From NCBI RefSeq assembly GCF_014334325.1, contig NZ_JACSET010000003.1:186001-250000 (forward strand): DNA of 64,000 bases, read 5' to 3'. The notes under the pieces are model-generated. The model had not been told where the DNA came from. It saw only the letters and a list, made by a program, of their open reading frames with translations, and made no database searches. Positions 23,891 to 31,748 of the stretch are shown here, one piece after another. Source of the stretch: Treponema sp. Marseille-Q4130 (lineage in GTDB: Bacteria > Spirochaetota > Spirochaetia > Treponematales > Treponemataceae). A program made the position numbers and the translations under genes. Every line of letters starts with the position of its first letter. Within the stretch, counting starts at the first letter, position 1.

Positions 23891-24626
23891 ATTTTTGTTC
23901 CTTCGGCACAAACAGCAGGGCGACGGCGGCTTCCAGCACATAGTACATGCACACCGACACGACCGTCCACGCGATAATTGTTTCCGGTTCGATGTTCAAA
24001 CGCGCGTTCACAATTTGCCCGCCGATGCCGGAAGACGTCGTCAGCACTTCGCCCATGACGACCGTTTTGGACGCCGTACCCAAGGCGATCCGCAAGCCCG
24101 AATAAAACTGCGGCTTTACGGACGGCCACGTGATTAAAAAAAAGCGCTGCTTTTTCGTATATTTGAACACGGTTCCCATCTCAAGCAGCTTTCGGTCTAC
24201 GTGCAAAACCGCATCCTGCACCGAAATCGCGATGATCGGAAAAATCGCAACCGCGACGATAAGGACGGCGGGCTTTCCGTTAAAACCGAACCAGATGATC
24301 GCAAGCACGAGCAGCGCAACGGGCGGCACAACCTGCAGCACGCCGAGAACCGGTTTGCACAGTTCCCGGCACGTTTTGCACACGCCGCACACATAGCCGA
24401 CGAGGCAGCCCGCCGCAACGCCGAAAAAAAGCCCAGCGGCAAGCCTGCCCAAAGTTTTTGCCGCTTCGTGCAAAAGATCGGGAGCGGACAAAATGCGCGC
24501 AAGTATTTTACCGACGGCCGGAATCGGCGGCACTACAAGCGGCGGGTACGCCAAAGAGAGTACCCGCCACAGTGCAAGCATGGCGAGCGCCGCTATGCAG
24601 TTATTTTTTATAGAGGATTTTTTCAT
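23868..24626 (-). CDS. ABC transporter permease (SsuC/TauC type)
   Basis: 252 residues from ATG 24626, which overlaps the end of the binding-protein gene. About six membrane helices and the cytoplasmic EAA loop region (EMGTVFKYTKKQRFFLITWPS) that contacts the ATPase. It belongs to the BPD_transp_1 family for nitrate, sulfonate, taurine or pyrimidine precursors; the substrate is not decidable. Confidence 0.9.
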   Translation of the reverse strand: MKKSSIKNNCIAALAMLALWRVLSLAYPPLVVPPIPAVGKILARILSAPDLLHEAAKTLGRLAAGLFFGVAAGCLVGYVCGVCKTCRELCKPVLGVLQVVPPVALLVLAIIWFGFNGKPAVLIVAVAIFPIIAISVQDAVLHVDRKLLEMGTVFKYTKKQRFFLITWPSVKPQFYSGLRIALGTASKTVVMGEVLTTSSGIGGQIVNARLNIEPETIIAWTVVSVCMYYVLEAAVALLFVPKEQKYAQRKQS

Positions 24627-25551
24627 CGGGAACTTTTCCGCCGATCGTCGCCGGATCAAAATCGACTAAAAGCTGCCAAAACTGCTGCAAGTCGGCTTTC
24701 GCATCGTATGCGTTTTTATAGATAAGTCCCATGCGCGGAATCGCTTTTTGCACAACCTGCGCTTTCATGCCGAGCTTGGAATCGGCAAGAGCTGCCGCCT
24801 TGTCGGGATTTTGCAGCACCCAGTTCAGCGCCTTTTCGTATTCCGCTTCAAAGCGTGCGACAAGTTCGGCATTGTCTTTTATGAATTTCGATTTTGCGCC
24901 GAAGCCCGCATTCGGAATAATCGTGTTGTCGTCGGTAACTTTTTTCCATTCTTCTTCGAACGAAAACGCGACACGCGCATTTTTATTCTGCATTAAAATC
25001 GCCGTAACCTGCGGCTCGATCATCGTCGCATATTGAATTTTTCCGGCGGCCATCATCTGCGCAATTTCCGGACGCGAAGAGTAGATAATCGTTACGTCTT
25101 TTTTCGGCGTAAGTCCGGCTTTTTTCATAAAAAACTGCGTGATAACGTCGGGCGGAGAAGACTGCAGCGGGACATACACGGTCTTCCCTTTTAAATCCGA
25201 CCAGTTTTTAAGCGCGGGATCGGTCGTCAAAAAATACGAAACGCCCCACGTGTCCACGTTCGTCAGCGTTACGGGAACGCCCTTGTTGTACAGCTTTGCG
25301 ATGACCGTCAGCGGAAACGCAAACATATCGAAATCGCCGCTCTGCACCATCGCGATAAGTTTTTCCGGCGCATCCCAAATCGTATATTCGATTTTGACGT
25401 TTTCGCCGAGCGCATTCGATTCGATCATGCGCAAAACGGGCAAAGCGGGCGGCGCTTTCGGCATGCCGATGCGGATCACCTGTTCCTTTGCAAAGGCGGC
25501 ACAGTTCAGCGCAATAAACAGCGCGGCCGCGACAGACAGTATTTTTTTCAT
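24601..25551 (-). CDS. ABC transporter substrate-binding protein (NMT1/SsuA-like)
   Basis: 316 residues with signal peptide MKKILSVAAALFIALNCAAFA. The class matches NMT1/SsuA/ThiY-like proteins (IRIGMPKAPPALPVLRM, GDFDMFAFPLTV, DLKGKTVYVPLQSSPPD). It captures a small organic solute in the periplasm for the downstream permease and ATPase. It is transcribed away from the crp-like gene from a shared intergenic region carrying a GTTGC-N4-GCAAC palindrome. Confidence 0.9.
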   Translation of the reverse strand: MKKILSVAAALFIALNCAAFAKEQVIRIGMPKAPPALPVLRMIESNALGENVKIEYTIWDAPEKLIAMVQSGDFDMFAFPLTVIAKLYNKGVPVTLTNVDTWGVSYFLTTDPALKNWSDLKGKTVYVPLQSSPPDVITQFFMKKAGLTPKKDVTIIYSSRPEIAQMMAAGKIQYATMIEPQVTAILMQNKNARVAFSFEEEWKKVTDDNTIIPNAGFGAKSKFIKDNAELVARFEAEYEKALNWVLQNPDKAAALADSKLGMKAQVVQKAIPRMGLIYKNAYDAKADLQQFWQLLVDFDPATIGGKVPDEKILYKK

Positions 25552-25570
25552 CTCTGATACCTCCGGATGA

Positions 25571-25601
25571 TTGACACTGTCTAAAAGTTAGCATAAACTA
25601 A
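25571..25601 (+). promoter_or_regulatory. Promoter of the crp-like gene with overlapping inverted repeat
   Basis: TTGACA (25571-25576), 17-base spacer, TAAACT (25594-25599). The -10 is covered by TTAGC-ATAA-ACTAA (25588-25601). The same arrangement recurs at 28060-28090 before the RND gene. Confidence 0.55.
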
Positions 25602-25612
25602 TAAAAAATTCC

Positions 25613-25626
25613 GTTGCCGCTGCAAC
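25613..25626. promoter_or_regulatory. Candidate Crp/Fnr operator 1
   Basis: GTTGC-CGCT-GCAAC, a perfect 5-4-5 inverted repeat in the intergenic region between the ABC operon and the crp-like gene, just downstream of the latter's promoter. A second copy lies at 26374. Confidence 0.6.
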
Positions 25627-25639
25627 AAACGGGGAAAAA

Positions 25640-26302
25640 ATGCTGAATTTTTATACGTCGTTTTTGGCGCGAACGGCGGTATTCAAAGGGATTCCCGCCA
25701 AAGACATAGACAAAGCGATCGCCTGCCTGCGCGGATTTTACCGTTCCTTCGAGTGCGGGCAGGAAATATACCGTTCCGGCGACATCGTCTCTCATGCGGG
25801 AATCGTCGTCGACGGGTGCGTTCACGCCGAACAAATCGGTGTAGACGGAAAAACCGTGCTGCTCAAAGAAATCGGACGAGGAGAATCTTTCGGAGAAGCG
25901 CTGTGCTGCCTCAGACAGGTGAACCCGTTTTTGCGCATTATCAGCGCGGAAAAGACGAAGGTTCTGTTCATTCAGCTTCCCTCGGAAGACGGTACAAATC
26001 GGTGCGGCTGTCCCTACCGCATAATCGTGCTCGAAAATCTGTTGCGCGAAATGGCACTCAATATTCAGCATCTCAACATGAAGATTCAGCTTTTGGCGCA
26101 GCCGACGCTCCGCGACAAACTTTTGTTTTATCTGCGTCTTACGCAAAACACGCTGCACCGCAATTCATTTACGCTGCCGTTTACGCGCGAAAAACTCGCA
26201 CAGTTCATATCGGCGGACAGGAGCGCCGTCTCTCGCGAATTGAGCCGCATGAAGGACGAAGGAATTATTCAAATTGAAGGGAAAACGATAACGCTGAAGT
26301 AA
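25640..26302 (+). CDS. Crp/Fnr family transcriptional regulator
   Basis: 220 residues: N-terminal cyclic-nucleotide-binding-like barrel (about 15-115; SGDIVSHAGIVVDGCV, GESFGEALC), dimer helix, and C-terminal winged helix TREKLAQFISADRSAVSRELSRMKDEGIIQ. The clustered cysteines of oxygen-sensing Fnr are not at the N-terminus; there are scattered ones (ALCCLR, RCGCPY). The effector is unknown. It is flanked by two identical-type palindromes, so it probably regulates the divergent ABC operon, itself and the bicupin gene. Confidence 0.9.
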   Translation: MLNFYTSFLARTAVFKGIPAKDIDKAIACLRGFYRSFECGQEIYRSGDIVSHAGIVVDGCVHAEQIGVDGKTVLLKEIGRGESFGEALCCLRQVNPFLRIISAEKTKVLFIQLPSEDGTNRCGCPYRIIVLENLLREMALNIQHLNMKIQLLAQPTLRDKLLFYLRLTQNTLHRNSFTLPFTREKLAQFISADRSAVSRELSRMKDEGIIQIEGKTITLK

Positions 26303-26373
26303 GCTTACCGCATCGTCGGAAATCGCTTTATCGACCGACATACGAAACGGATGAAAAAAAATTCCGTAATTTT

Positions 26374-26387
26374 GTTGCCGGAGCAAC
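26374..26387. promoter_or_regulatory. Candidate Crp/Fnr operator 2
   Basis: GTTGC-CGGA-GCAAC, 56 bp upstream of the bicupin start. It shares both half-sites and the first two spacer bases with the site at 25613. Confidence 0.6.
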
Positions 26388-26442
26388 GGATTCCGTATCG
26401 GATTTACAGTATGTTAGTTACAGGTAATTTACGGAGGCCGAT

Positions 26443-27096
26443 ATGCTGAAAAGCAAACATATATTTTCCATCGCAAAAGACAATGCACCGGTAGAAGGGT
26501 GTACGGTTTCGGAAAAGGTGCTGGAAGGCAATGCGTGCAGCATGAGCGTTTTTTCGATTGCTGCGGGCACAAACATCAGCCCCGAAAGCTACGACTATCC
26601 GAAAATTTGGAAGATCGAAGAAGGCGGCGCCGAAGTGCTGTATTTGACGGCGGAAAAGCCGCAACTTAGGCGCGGCGATATTTTTATCGTACCGCAAAAC
26701 ATTCCCGTCGGCATACGAAGCAAAACGGGATGCATATATTCGGAAATACTTTTTGATAAGGAGTGTATTATGAACGACATTTTAAAGAGCGCGAAAGTTT
26801 TCGCATTAAAAGAGCTTCTCCCTTATAAAGACGGGAAGATCGTAAACATGGACCTCGTCGACAGCGACAAAACCAAATTCGTGATTATGGCTTTCGACGC
26901 GGGAACGGGATTGTCCGAACATTCCGCCCCCGGAGATGCGATCATATTCTGTCTCGACGGCGAAGGCATTATCGGATATGAAGGAAAAGAGTACCGCATT
27001 CACGAAGGCGAAAATTTCAAGTTCGATAAAAACGGCAAGCACTACGTCAAAGCGGAAGGCAAATTCAAAATGGCTTTGCTGCTCGTCCGCGACTAA
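26443..27096 (+). CDS. Bicupin protein
   Basis: 217 residues with two cupin-like halves. The first (about 1-100) includes RRGDIFIVPQNIPVGI; the second (about 120-217) includes APGDAIIFCLDGEGIIGYEGKEYRIHEGE. The metal-binding His of the first cupin motif are mostly replaced (SEHSAPGD keeps one), so it may bind a small ligand rather than catalyse. ATG 26443 follows ACGGAGG. It lies downstream of the second Crp-type operator and so is a likely member of that regulon. Confidence 0.8.
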   Translation: MLKSKHIFSIAKDNAPVEGCTVSEKVLEGNACSMSVFSIAAGTNISPESYDYPKIWKIEEGGAEVLYLTAEKPQLRRGDIFIVPQNIPVGIRSKTGCIYSEILFDKECIMNDILKSAKVFALKELLPYKDGKIVNMDLVDSDKTKFVIMAFDAGTGLSEHSAPGDAIIFCLDGEGIIGYEGKEYRIHEGENFKFDKNGKHYVKAEGKFKMALLLVRD

Positions 27097-27215
27097 TTGC
27101 AGTTTACACCCCAGAGATGTATAGCGTACAGCTGACTTACTTTTAAACTCGGCGATCTGTCAAAAAAAACCGATTGCTCTTGCGGCAGCTGTACGCGCAG
27201 AAAAAAGGAGGCAGT

Positions 27216-27983
27216 ATGTACGGTGAAGCGGGGCATATATTTTTGGCAAGGCTGGGCAAAACGACGCTGCGTCCCGGAGGAATCGATGCGACCGCATGGC
27301 TCATCGAACAGGCAAATATAAAAAGCGATACGAAAATTCTTGAAGTCGCGTGTAATATGGGAAGGACGATGATTCAGCTGTCGAAAAAATTCGGCTGCAA
27401 AATCACCGGCGTGGATCTCGATAAAGACGCGCTTAAAAAAGCGGAAGCAAACATTAAGAAAAATCATCTTGAGGATAAGCTGACGCTGATTCACGGAGAT
27501 GCGCTCGCATTGCCGTTCGACGATGCAAGTTTCGACATCGTTGTCAACGAAGCGATGCTGACGATGCTTGTCGGCGATAAAAAAGACAAAGCGCTCAAAG
27601 AATATTTCCGCGTACTCAAGCCCGGCGGACTGCTTTTGACGCATGACGTTGCCTTCAGAACATCCGATCCCGCCGTACAAAGAGAGCTTCGTACCGGATT
27701 GAGCAAAGCGATAAACGTCAGCGTCGAACCGCTCGATGCCGCCGGCTGGGAAGCGCTCTTTTGCAAAAACGGATTTTCCGTTATGCAAAAATGCGGAGAT
27801 ATGACGTTGATGAGCCCGCGCGGCATGATCCATGACGAAGGCTTTACGAACGCGCTTCGAATTGTGCGAAACGCGATGAAAAAAGAAAACAAAGCGATGT
27901 TCAAACAAATGTTCCGCTTTTTCAACGGACACAAAAAAGAACTCGCCTACATTTGCAGTGTCGGGATAAAGCCGAACGATTAA
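27216..27983 (+). CDS. Class I SAM-dependent methyltransferase
   Basis: 255 residues from ATG 27216 (AAAAAAGGAGG upstream). Motif I ILEVACNMGRTMIQL, acidic residue in ITGVDLDKDAL, motif II/III region HGDALALPFDDASFD and LKPGGLLLTHD identify a UbiE/Methyltransf_11-type enzyme. The substrate is unknown. It follows the bicupin by 120 bp and may share its regulation. Confidence 0.9.
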   Translation: MYGEAGHIFLARLGKTTLRPGGIDATAWLIEQANIKSDTKILEVACNMGRTMIQLSKKFGCKITGVDLDKDALKKAEANIKKNHLEDKLTLIHGDALALPFDDASFDIVVNEAMLTMLVGDKKDKALKEYFRVLKPGGLLLTHDVAFRTSDPAVQRELRTGLSKAINVSVEPLDAAGWEALFCKNGFSVMQKCGDMTLMSPRGMIHDEGFTNALRIVRNAMKKENKAMFKQMFRFFNGHKKELAYICSVGIKPND

Positions 27984-28059
27984 ATCCGAAAGAGTGGAAA
28001 CAGCGGCAAACATTCCCGATTTTACTCCGCCCTTGCTCCATCGACAATTTCACTTATTA

Positions 28060-28090
28060 TTGACACGCCTTGTAAATTAGCGTAAGCTAA
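28060..28090 (+). promoter_or_regulatory. Promoter of the RND gene with overlapping inverted repeat
   Basis: TTGACA (28060-28065), 17-base spacer, TAAGCT at the -10 position, covered by the perfect repeat TTAGC-GTAA-GCTAA (28077-28090). It has the same layout as the crp-like promoter at 25571. Confidence 0.55.
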
Positions 28091-28193
28091 CACCCGTATA
28101 TATCGTACGATTTTACGATCCGATATACCGCGCACATGTATTAAACCGATTTGAAATTCGCAGATTTGCGTACGGTTTAATCGAGGAGCATAT

Positions 28194-30584
28194 ATGAAAG
28201 TTCTGGAAATAAACAAAGCGTTCCGAAAATTCGGAGAAATCCAAGTAAAATTTCGATGGCTTTTTTTACTCGCAATGTTCGTCATTACCGCGGTCGGGCT
28301 TTCTGGTTTGCGAAAATTCGTCGCTGAAGATCTGCAGGAAGACTGGTTCGGCGACAAAGAAAAAATCAAACTCGCAACCGATCGCTTTGAAGAAACCTTC
28401 GGCAACGAAGACGTCATCACGGTTTTGGTGCAAACGAAGGACGTATTCGATTCCGACGTGCTCAACATGATCGACCGGCTCGGAAACGAAATGATGGAAA
28501 CGATTCCCTACGCGCGCGATGTTATGTCCGTCGTCGAAGTTTCGGTCGCGAAAGGTACCGACGACGGTATGCAGGTTGTCACACCGTTCGAAGACGGCAT
28601 ACCCGACACGCACACTGCCGAAGGCAAAGCGGAAATGGAATCGATCAAAAAATTTCTACTCTCGCGCGAAGCGATTGCAAACAAACTCGTCTCCGAAGAT
28701 GCGACCGAAACTTGGGTCATCCTCTATCTGTACGGTTACGGCGAAGAAGACAATAAAGCGCGCACCGGCATGTATAAAGCGGGACGAGCCGCACACAAAC
28801 TGCTCGAAGACCCGAAGTGGCAAAGCGACAAATGGAATCTTATCTGTGCGGGCACTCCGTACACGGAGTGCGAAGAATCCGACGTCATGCGAAAAGAAAT
28901 GTCGCGCAACCTTATAAGCGGCTTTATCGCGATGATCATCTGTTTGATTTTATTCGTGCGCTCGCTGCGCGGTCTCATCGTCCCGCTTTTTTCGACGGTG
29001 GGCGGCATCGGCGTCGTGTTCGGTTTTATGTCATACTTCGGCATCGTAGCCGATCAAAATATGATGACGATTCCGATCTTGCTCGGCATGGCGCTGTCGG
29101 TCGGCTATTCGATCCACTACATCAATTCGTTTAAACTGCATTTCAGACAGACGGGTATTCGAAAAGAATCGGTTATCATGTCGGTCGAAGAAACCGGCTG
29201 GCCGCTTTTCTTTACCGCGCTCACGACGATCGCATCCCTCATCTCTTTCGCCCTCGTCGACATCGGTCCGCTCAAATGGCTCGGCTTGACATCGTCGGCA
29301 ACCGTTTTGGTCGTATTCCTCTACGCGATCATCCTGATCCCCGTACTGCTTTCGTTCGGCAAAGACAAAAAAAAGGAAGAAAGCGCAACGGTGCAAAAAA
29401 TGACGAAAGCCGACCTCGCGTTCGAATCGTTCGGAAAACGCGTGTTGAAACACAGCAAAGCCGTCCTCATCGTCGGCTTCGCGATGATCGTCGTCTTTAT
29501 TCCGGGAATTTTTAAAATCCGCGTAACGCTCGACTATATCGAAATGCTCGGATTAAAGATCCCGTACATCGCTCGCTTGGCAAAACTGCAGGACACGCAG
29601 CTCGGCTCGGTGTATTCGTATAAAATATTAATCGAATATCCCGACGTCGATGAATTCAAAAAACCGGAACGCATGTTCGCACTCGAAAAGCTCGAAAACA
29701 CGCTCGGCAATTTAAGTTTGACGAGAAAATCGAACGGGAAGCCGCGCGTCAAATCGGTACTCGATATCGTAAAAGAAACGAACCGCATGCTGAACGGCGA
29801 CGATCCGGCGTATTATTCGATCCCCGACGACGAAGACCTTTTGACACAGGAACTCTTCCTGTACGAAATAACCGGCGGCTCTCGGCTCTACGATTGGCTC
29901 AACGCCGATTACAACATGGCATACGTCAATGTCAACCTCGCGACATACGACAGCAGTCAAATCGCGTCGAACATCGCGGATGCGGAAAAAGCCGCCGAAG
30001 AACTTTTTCCCGGAGCCGAAGTTTCCGCCATCGGAGCGGTCGCCGAGTTTGCCGAAATGAACGGAAAAATCGTACGCGGAGAATTGAAATCGTTTGCAGG
30101 TTCATTCATCATGATCGCCGCAATGCTCATCCTCGTGTTTATGAGCATTCGGACGGGACTCATCGGAATGATCCCGAACATCACACCGGTCATCATCCTT
30201 GCCGGCATCATGGGCTATTTCCGCTTCCAGCTCGATATGATGACGATGACGATCATGCCGATGATACTCGGCATCGCCGTCGACGATACGATCCACTTTA
30301 TCAATCACGTCAAATATTATTACGAAGTGCACGGAAATTACAAAGATGCGATTTTGCGCACATATCTTGAAATCGGAAAGACGATGTGTATGACAACGGT
30401 AATCATCTGCGCCATGTTCCTCATCTACGCGTTCAGCCCGATGAACACGATGCATCGCATAGGAATGCTTTCGATCATCGGTTTGACGACGGCTTTGGCT
30501 GCGGACTACCTTATGACGCCTGTGCTCATCTACGTGACGAAGCCGTTCGGAAAAGAGTTCGACGGGATCGAGCGAAAGCGCTGA
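28194..30584 (+). CDS. RND/MMPL superfamily exporter
   Basis: 796 residues in two repeats. Each has one membrane helix (near residues 22-42 and 425-445), a large extracytoplasmic loop and a bundle of five helices (about 240-395 and 640-775). Conserved charged and polar positions include GMALSVGYSIHYINSFK and MILGIAVDDTIHFINHVK. It probably moves hydrophobic molecules out of the inner membrane. A strong ribosome site (GAGGAG) and its own regulated promoter lie upstream. It is paralogous in architecture to the operon exporter at 31749, but on the other strand and inside the block that splits the operon. Confidence 0.9.
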   Translation: MKVLEINKAFRKFGEIQVKFRWLFLLAMFVITAVGLSGLRKFVAEDLQEDWFGDKEKIKLATDRFEETFGNEDVITVLVQTKDVFDSDVLNMIDRLGNEMMETIPYARDVMSVVEVSVAKGTDDGMQVVTPFEDGIPDTHTAEGKAEMESIKKFLLSREAIANKLVSEDATETWVILYLYGYGEEDNKARTGMYKAGRAAHKLLEDPKWQSDKWNLICAGTPYTECEESDVMRKEMSRNLISGFIAMIICLILFVRSLRGLIVPLFSTVGGIGVVFGFMSYFGIVADQNMMTIPILLGMALSVGYSIHYINSFKLHFRQTGIRKESVIMSVEETGWPLFFTALTTIASLISFALVDIGPLKWLGLTSSATVLVVFLYAIILIPVLLSFGKDKKKEESATVQKMTKADLAFESFGKRVLKHSKAVLIVGFAMIVVFIPGIFKIRVTLDYIEMLGLKIPYIARLAKLQDTQLGSVYSYKILIEYPDVDEFKKPERMFALEKLENTLGNLSLTRKSNGKPRVKSVLDIVKETNRMLNGDDPAYYSIPDDEDLLTQELFLYEITGGSRLYDWLNADYNMAYVNVNLATYDSSQIASNIADAEKAAEELFPGAEVSAIGAVAEFAEMNGKIVRGELKSFAGSFIMIAAMLILVFMSIRTGLIGMIPNITPVIILAGIMGYFRFQLDMMTMTIMPMILGIAVDDTIHFINHVKYYYEVHGNYKDAILRTYLEIGKTMCMTTVIICAMFLIYAFSPMNTMHRIGMLSIIGLTTALAADYLMTPVLIYVTKPFGKEFDGIERKR

Positions 30585-30597
30585 TCGACAATCGACG

Positions 30598-30627
30598 CAA
30601 ACGCCCCGCAGTTTTGCGGAGCGTTTG
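30598..30627 (+). terminator. Terminator after the RND gene
   Basis: CAAACGC-CCCGC-agtttt-GCGG-AGCGTTTG hairpin starting 14 bp after the stop. Confidence 0.7.
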
Positions 30628-30688
30628 TATACAGCGGAAAACCATTGGTATAACTTGATACGTTACGCGTTATTAAATATAATCAATT

Positions 30689-30967
30689 ATGATTAAATCA
30701 TGGCGGCATAAGGGTCTTAAAGATTTTTTCGAAACCGGGAATAAAGCGGGAATTATTCCTGAACATGCTTCCAAACTGGGACGAATTTTAGACCGTCTGG
30801 ATTCAAGTATAAATCCGCAGGATATGAACTTACCGGGATATAGACTTCATCAATTACAAGGGCGGAAAAAAGGAATGTGGTCGGTAACAGTAAACGGAAA
30901 CTGGCGCGTTACTTTTTATTTTGAGGGACAAGATGCATTTCTTGTCGATTATCAGGATTACCATTAA
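30689..30967 (+). CDS. higB: HigB/RelE-type toxin
   Basis: 92 residues matching the HigB mRNA interferase: KGLKDFFETGNKAGI at the start, LPGYRLHQLQGRKKGMWSVTVNGNWRVTF in the centre (basic catalytic patch) and VDYQDYH at the end. It cleaves mRNA on the ribosome unless bound by its antitoxin. The antitoxin gene starts 8 bp downstream, the usual HigBA order. Confidence 0.93.
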   Translation: MIKSWRHKGLKDFFETGNKAGIIPEHASKLGRILDRLDSSINPQDMNLPGYRLHQLQGRKKGMWSVTVNGNWRVTFYFEGQDAFLVDYQDYH

Positions 30968-30975
30968 GGATAACT

Positions 30976-31257
30976 ATGGCTAGAAAACCGACTCATCCGG
31001 GCGAAGTATTCTTAAAAGATGTTCTTGAACCGTTGGGAATAACCATCACCGATGCGGCAGAAATGCTTGGGGTTACAAGAAAAACTCTCTCGGAATTTGT
31101 AAATGAAAAATCCGCGTTAAGTCCGGAAATGGCAATTAGGATTGCTAAAGCAACGGCTACAACACCGGAAAGCTGGATGGCAATGCAAATGAAACTTACG
31201 TTATGGCTTGCGATGCAAAACGCGCCGAAAAATGTAAAAGTCGCCTGCTTCGGGTAG
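30976..31257 (+). CDS. higA: HigA antitoxin
   Basis: 93 residues. It starts RKPTHPGEVFLKDVLEPLGIT, then an XRE-type helix-turn-helix (DAAEMLGVTRKTLSEFVN) and the family end ESWMAMQMKLTLWLA. It neutralises HigB and represses the operon. AAGGATAACT precedes the ATG. Confidence 0.93.
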   Translation: MARKPTHPGEVFLKDVLEPLGITITDAAEMLGVTRKTLSEFVNEKSALSPEMAIRIAKATATTPESWMAMQMKLTLWLAMQNAPKNVKVACFG

Positions 31258-31277
31258 AGGACTAATATTCCGATTCG

Positions 31278-31571
31278 TTACATCGTTTTTGCTATCGGTG
31301 TAGGCGTGAGTGTATAGCCGATAGCATGAAGAATGTTAAACACCGTTGAAAAAGCGGGGTTCGCTTCGGGGGCAAGTGCCTTGTAAAGCCCGTCTCTTGT
31401 AATGCCCGCTTCCTTTGCCGTCTCTGTCATCCCTCTTGCCCTTGCCACCGCGTTTATTGCACGGAGCAATTCCTCTTGTGTGCCGTCCTTTGCAACAAGT
31501 TCAAGATAGCCTTTTTGTAATTCTTCGGTATCAAGATATTCTGCCATATCAAATTCAGTCAATTTTTCCAT
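31278..31571 (-). CDS. Addiction-module antidote (HigA2-like DNA-binding protein)
   Basis: 97 residues: FDMAEYLDTEELQKGYLE and AINAVARARGMTETAKEAGITRDGLYKAL, typical of the putative addiction module antidote family whose partner is a Gp49/HigB-like toxin. Its partner toxin gene upstream is broken (31555-31748), so this is an orphan antitoxin. It converges on higA with only 20 bp between stops. Confidence 0.87.
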   Translation of the reverse strand: MEKLTEFDMAEYLDTEELQKGYLELVAKDGTQEELLRAINAVARARGMTETAKEAGITRDGLYKALAPEANPAFSTVFNILHAIGYTLTPTPIAKTM

Positions 31572-31748
31572 AATCGATACCCCCGGCCATTTTCTTGGCG
31601 GTCTTTATATCCTCATCTTGTGTTGATTTATCACCACCCACAAGAAGAAATAATCAATGAGATTGCCTCTATCCTTTATAACGGCAATTAGAATTTTAGC
31701 GGTACCCGAATTCGGTGTACGATACCGACGCGCTTCATAAATCGCCCC
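31555..31748 (-). pseudogene. Truncated and frameshifted Gp49/RelE-like toxin remnant
   Basis: On the minus strand one frame reads EARRYRTPNSGTAKILIAVI and continues to about 31650, then a neighbouring frame carries LVGGDKSTQDEDIKTAKKMA to a stop at 31555. The latter is the C-terminal signature of the toxin family paired with the 31278 antidote. The stop overlaps the antitoxin start, as in intact modules. The N-terminal part is missing: the similarity begins right after the stop codon of the MMPL exporter. Confidence 0.7.

Noticed and set aside
28194-30584. RND gene as part of the APE operon
   Set aside because: It is on the opposite strand with its own promoter and terminator, and the operon already has its exporter at 31749.
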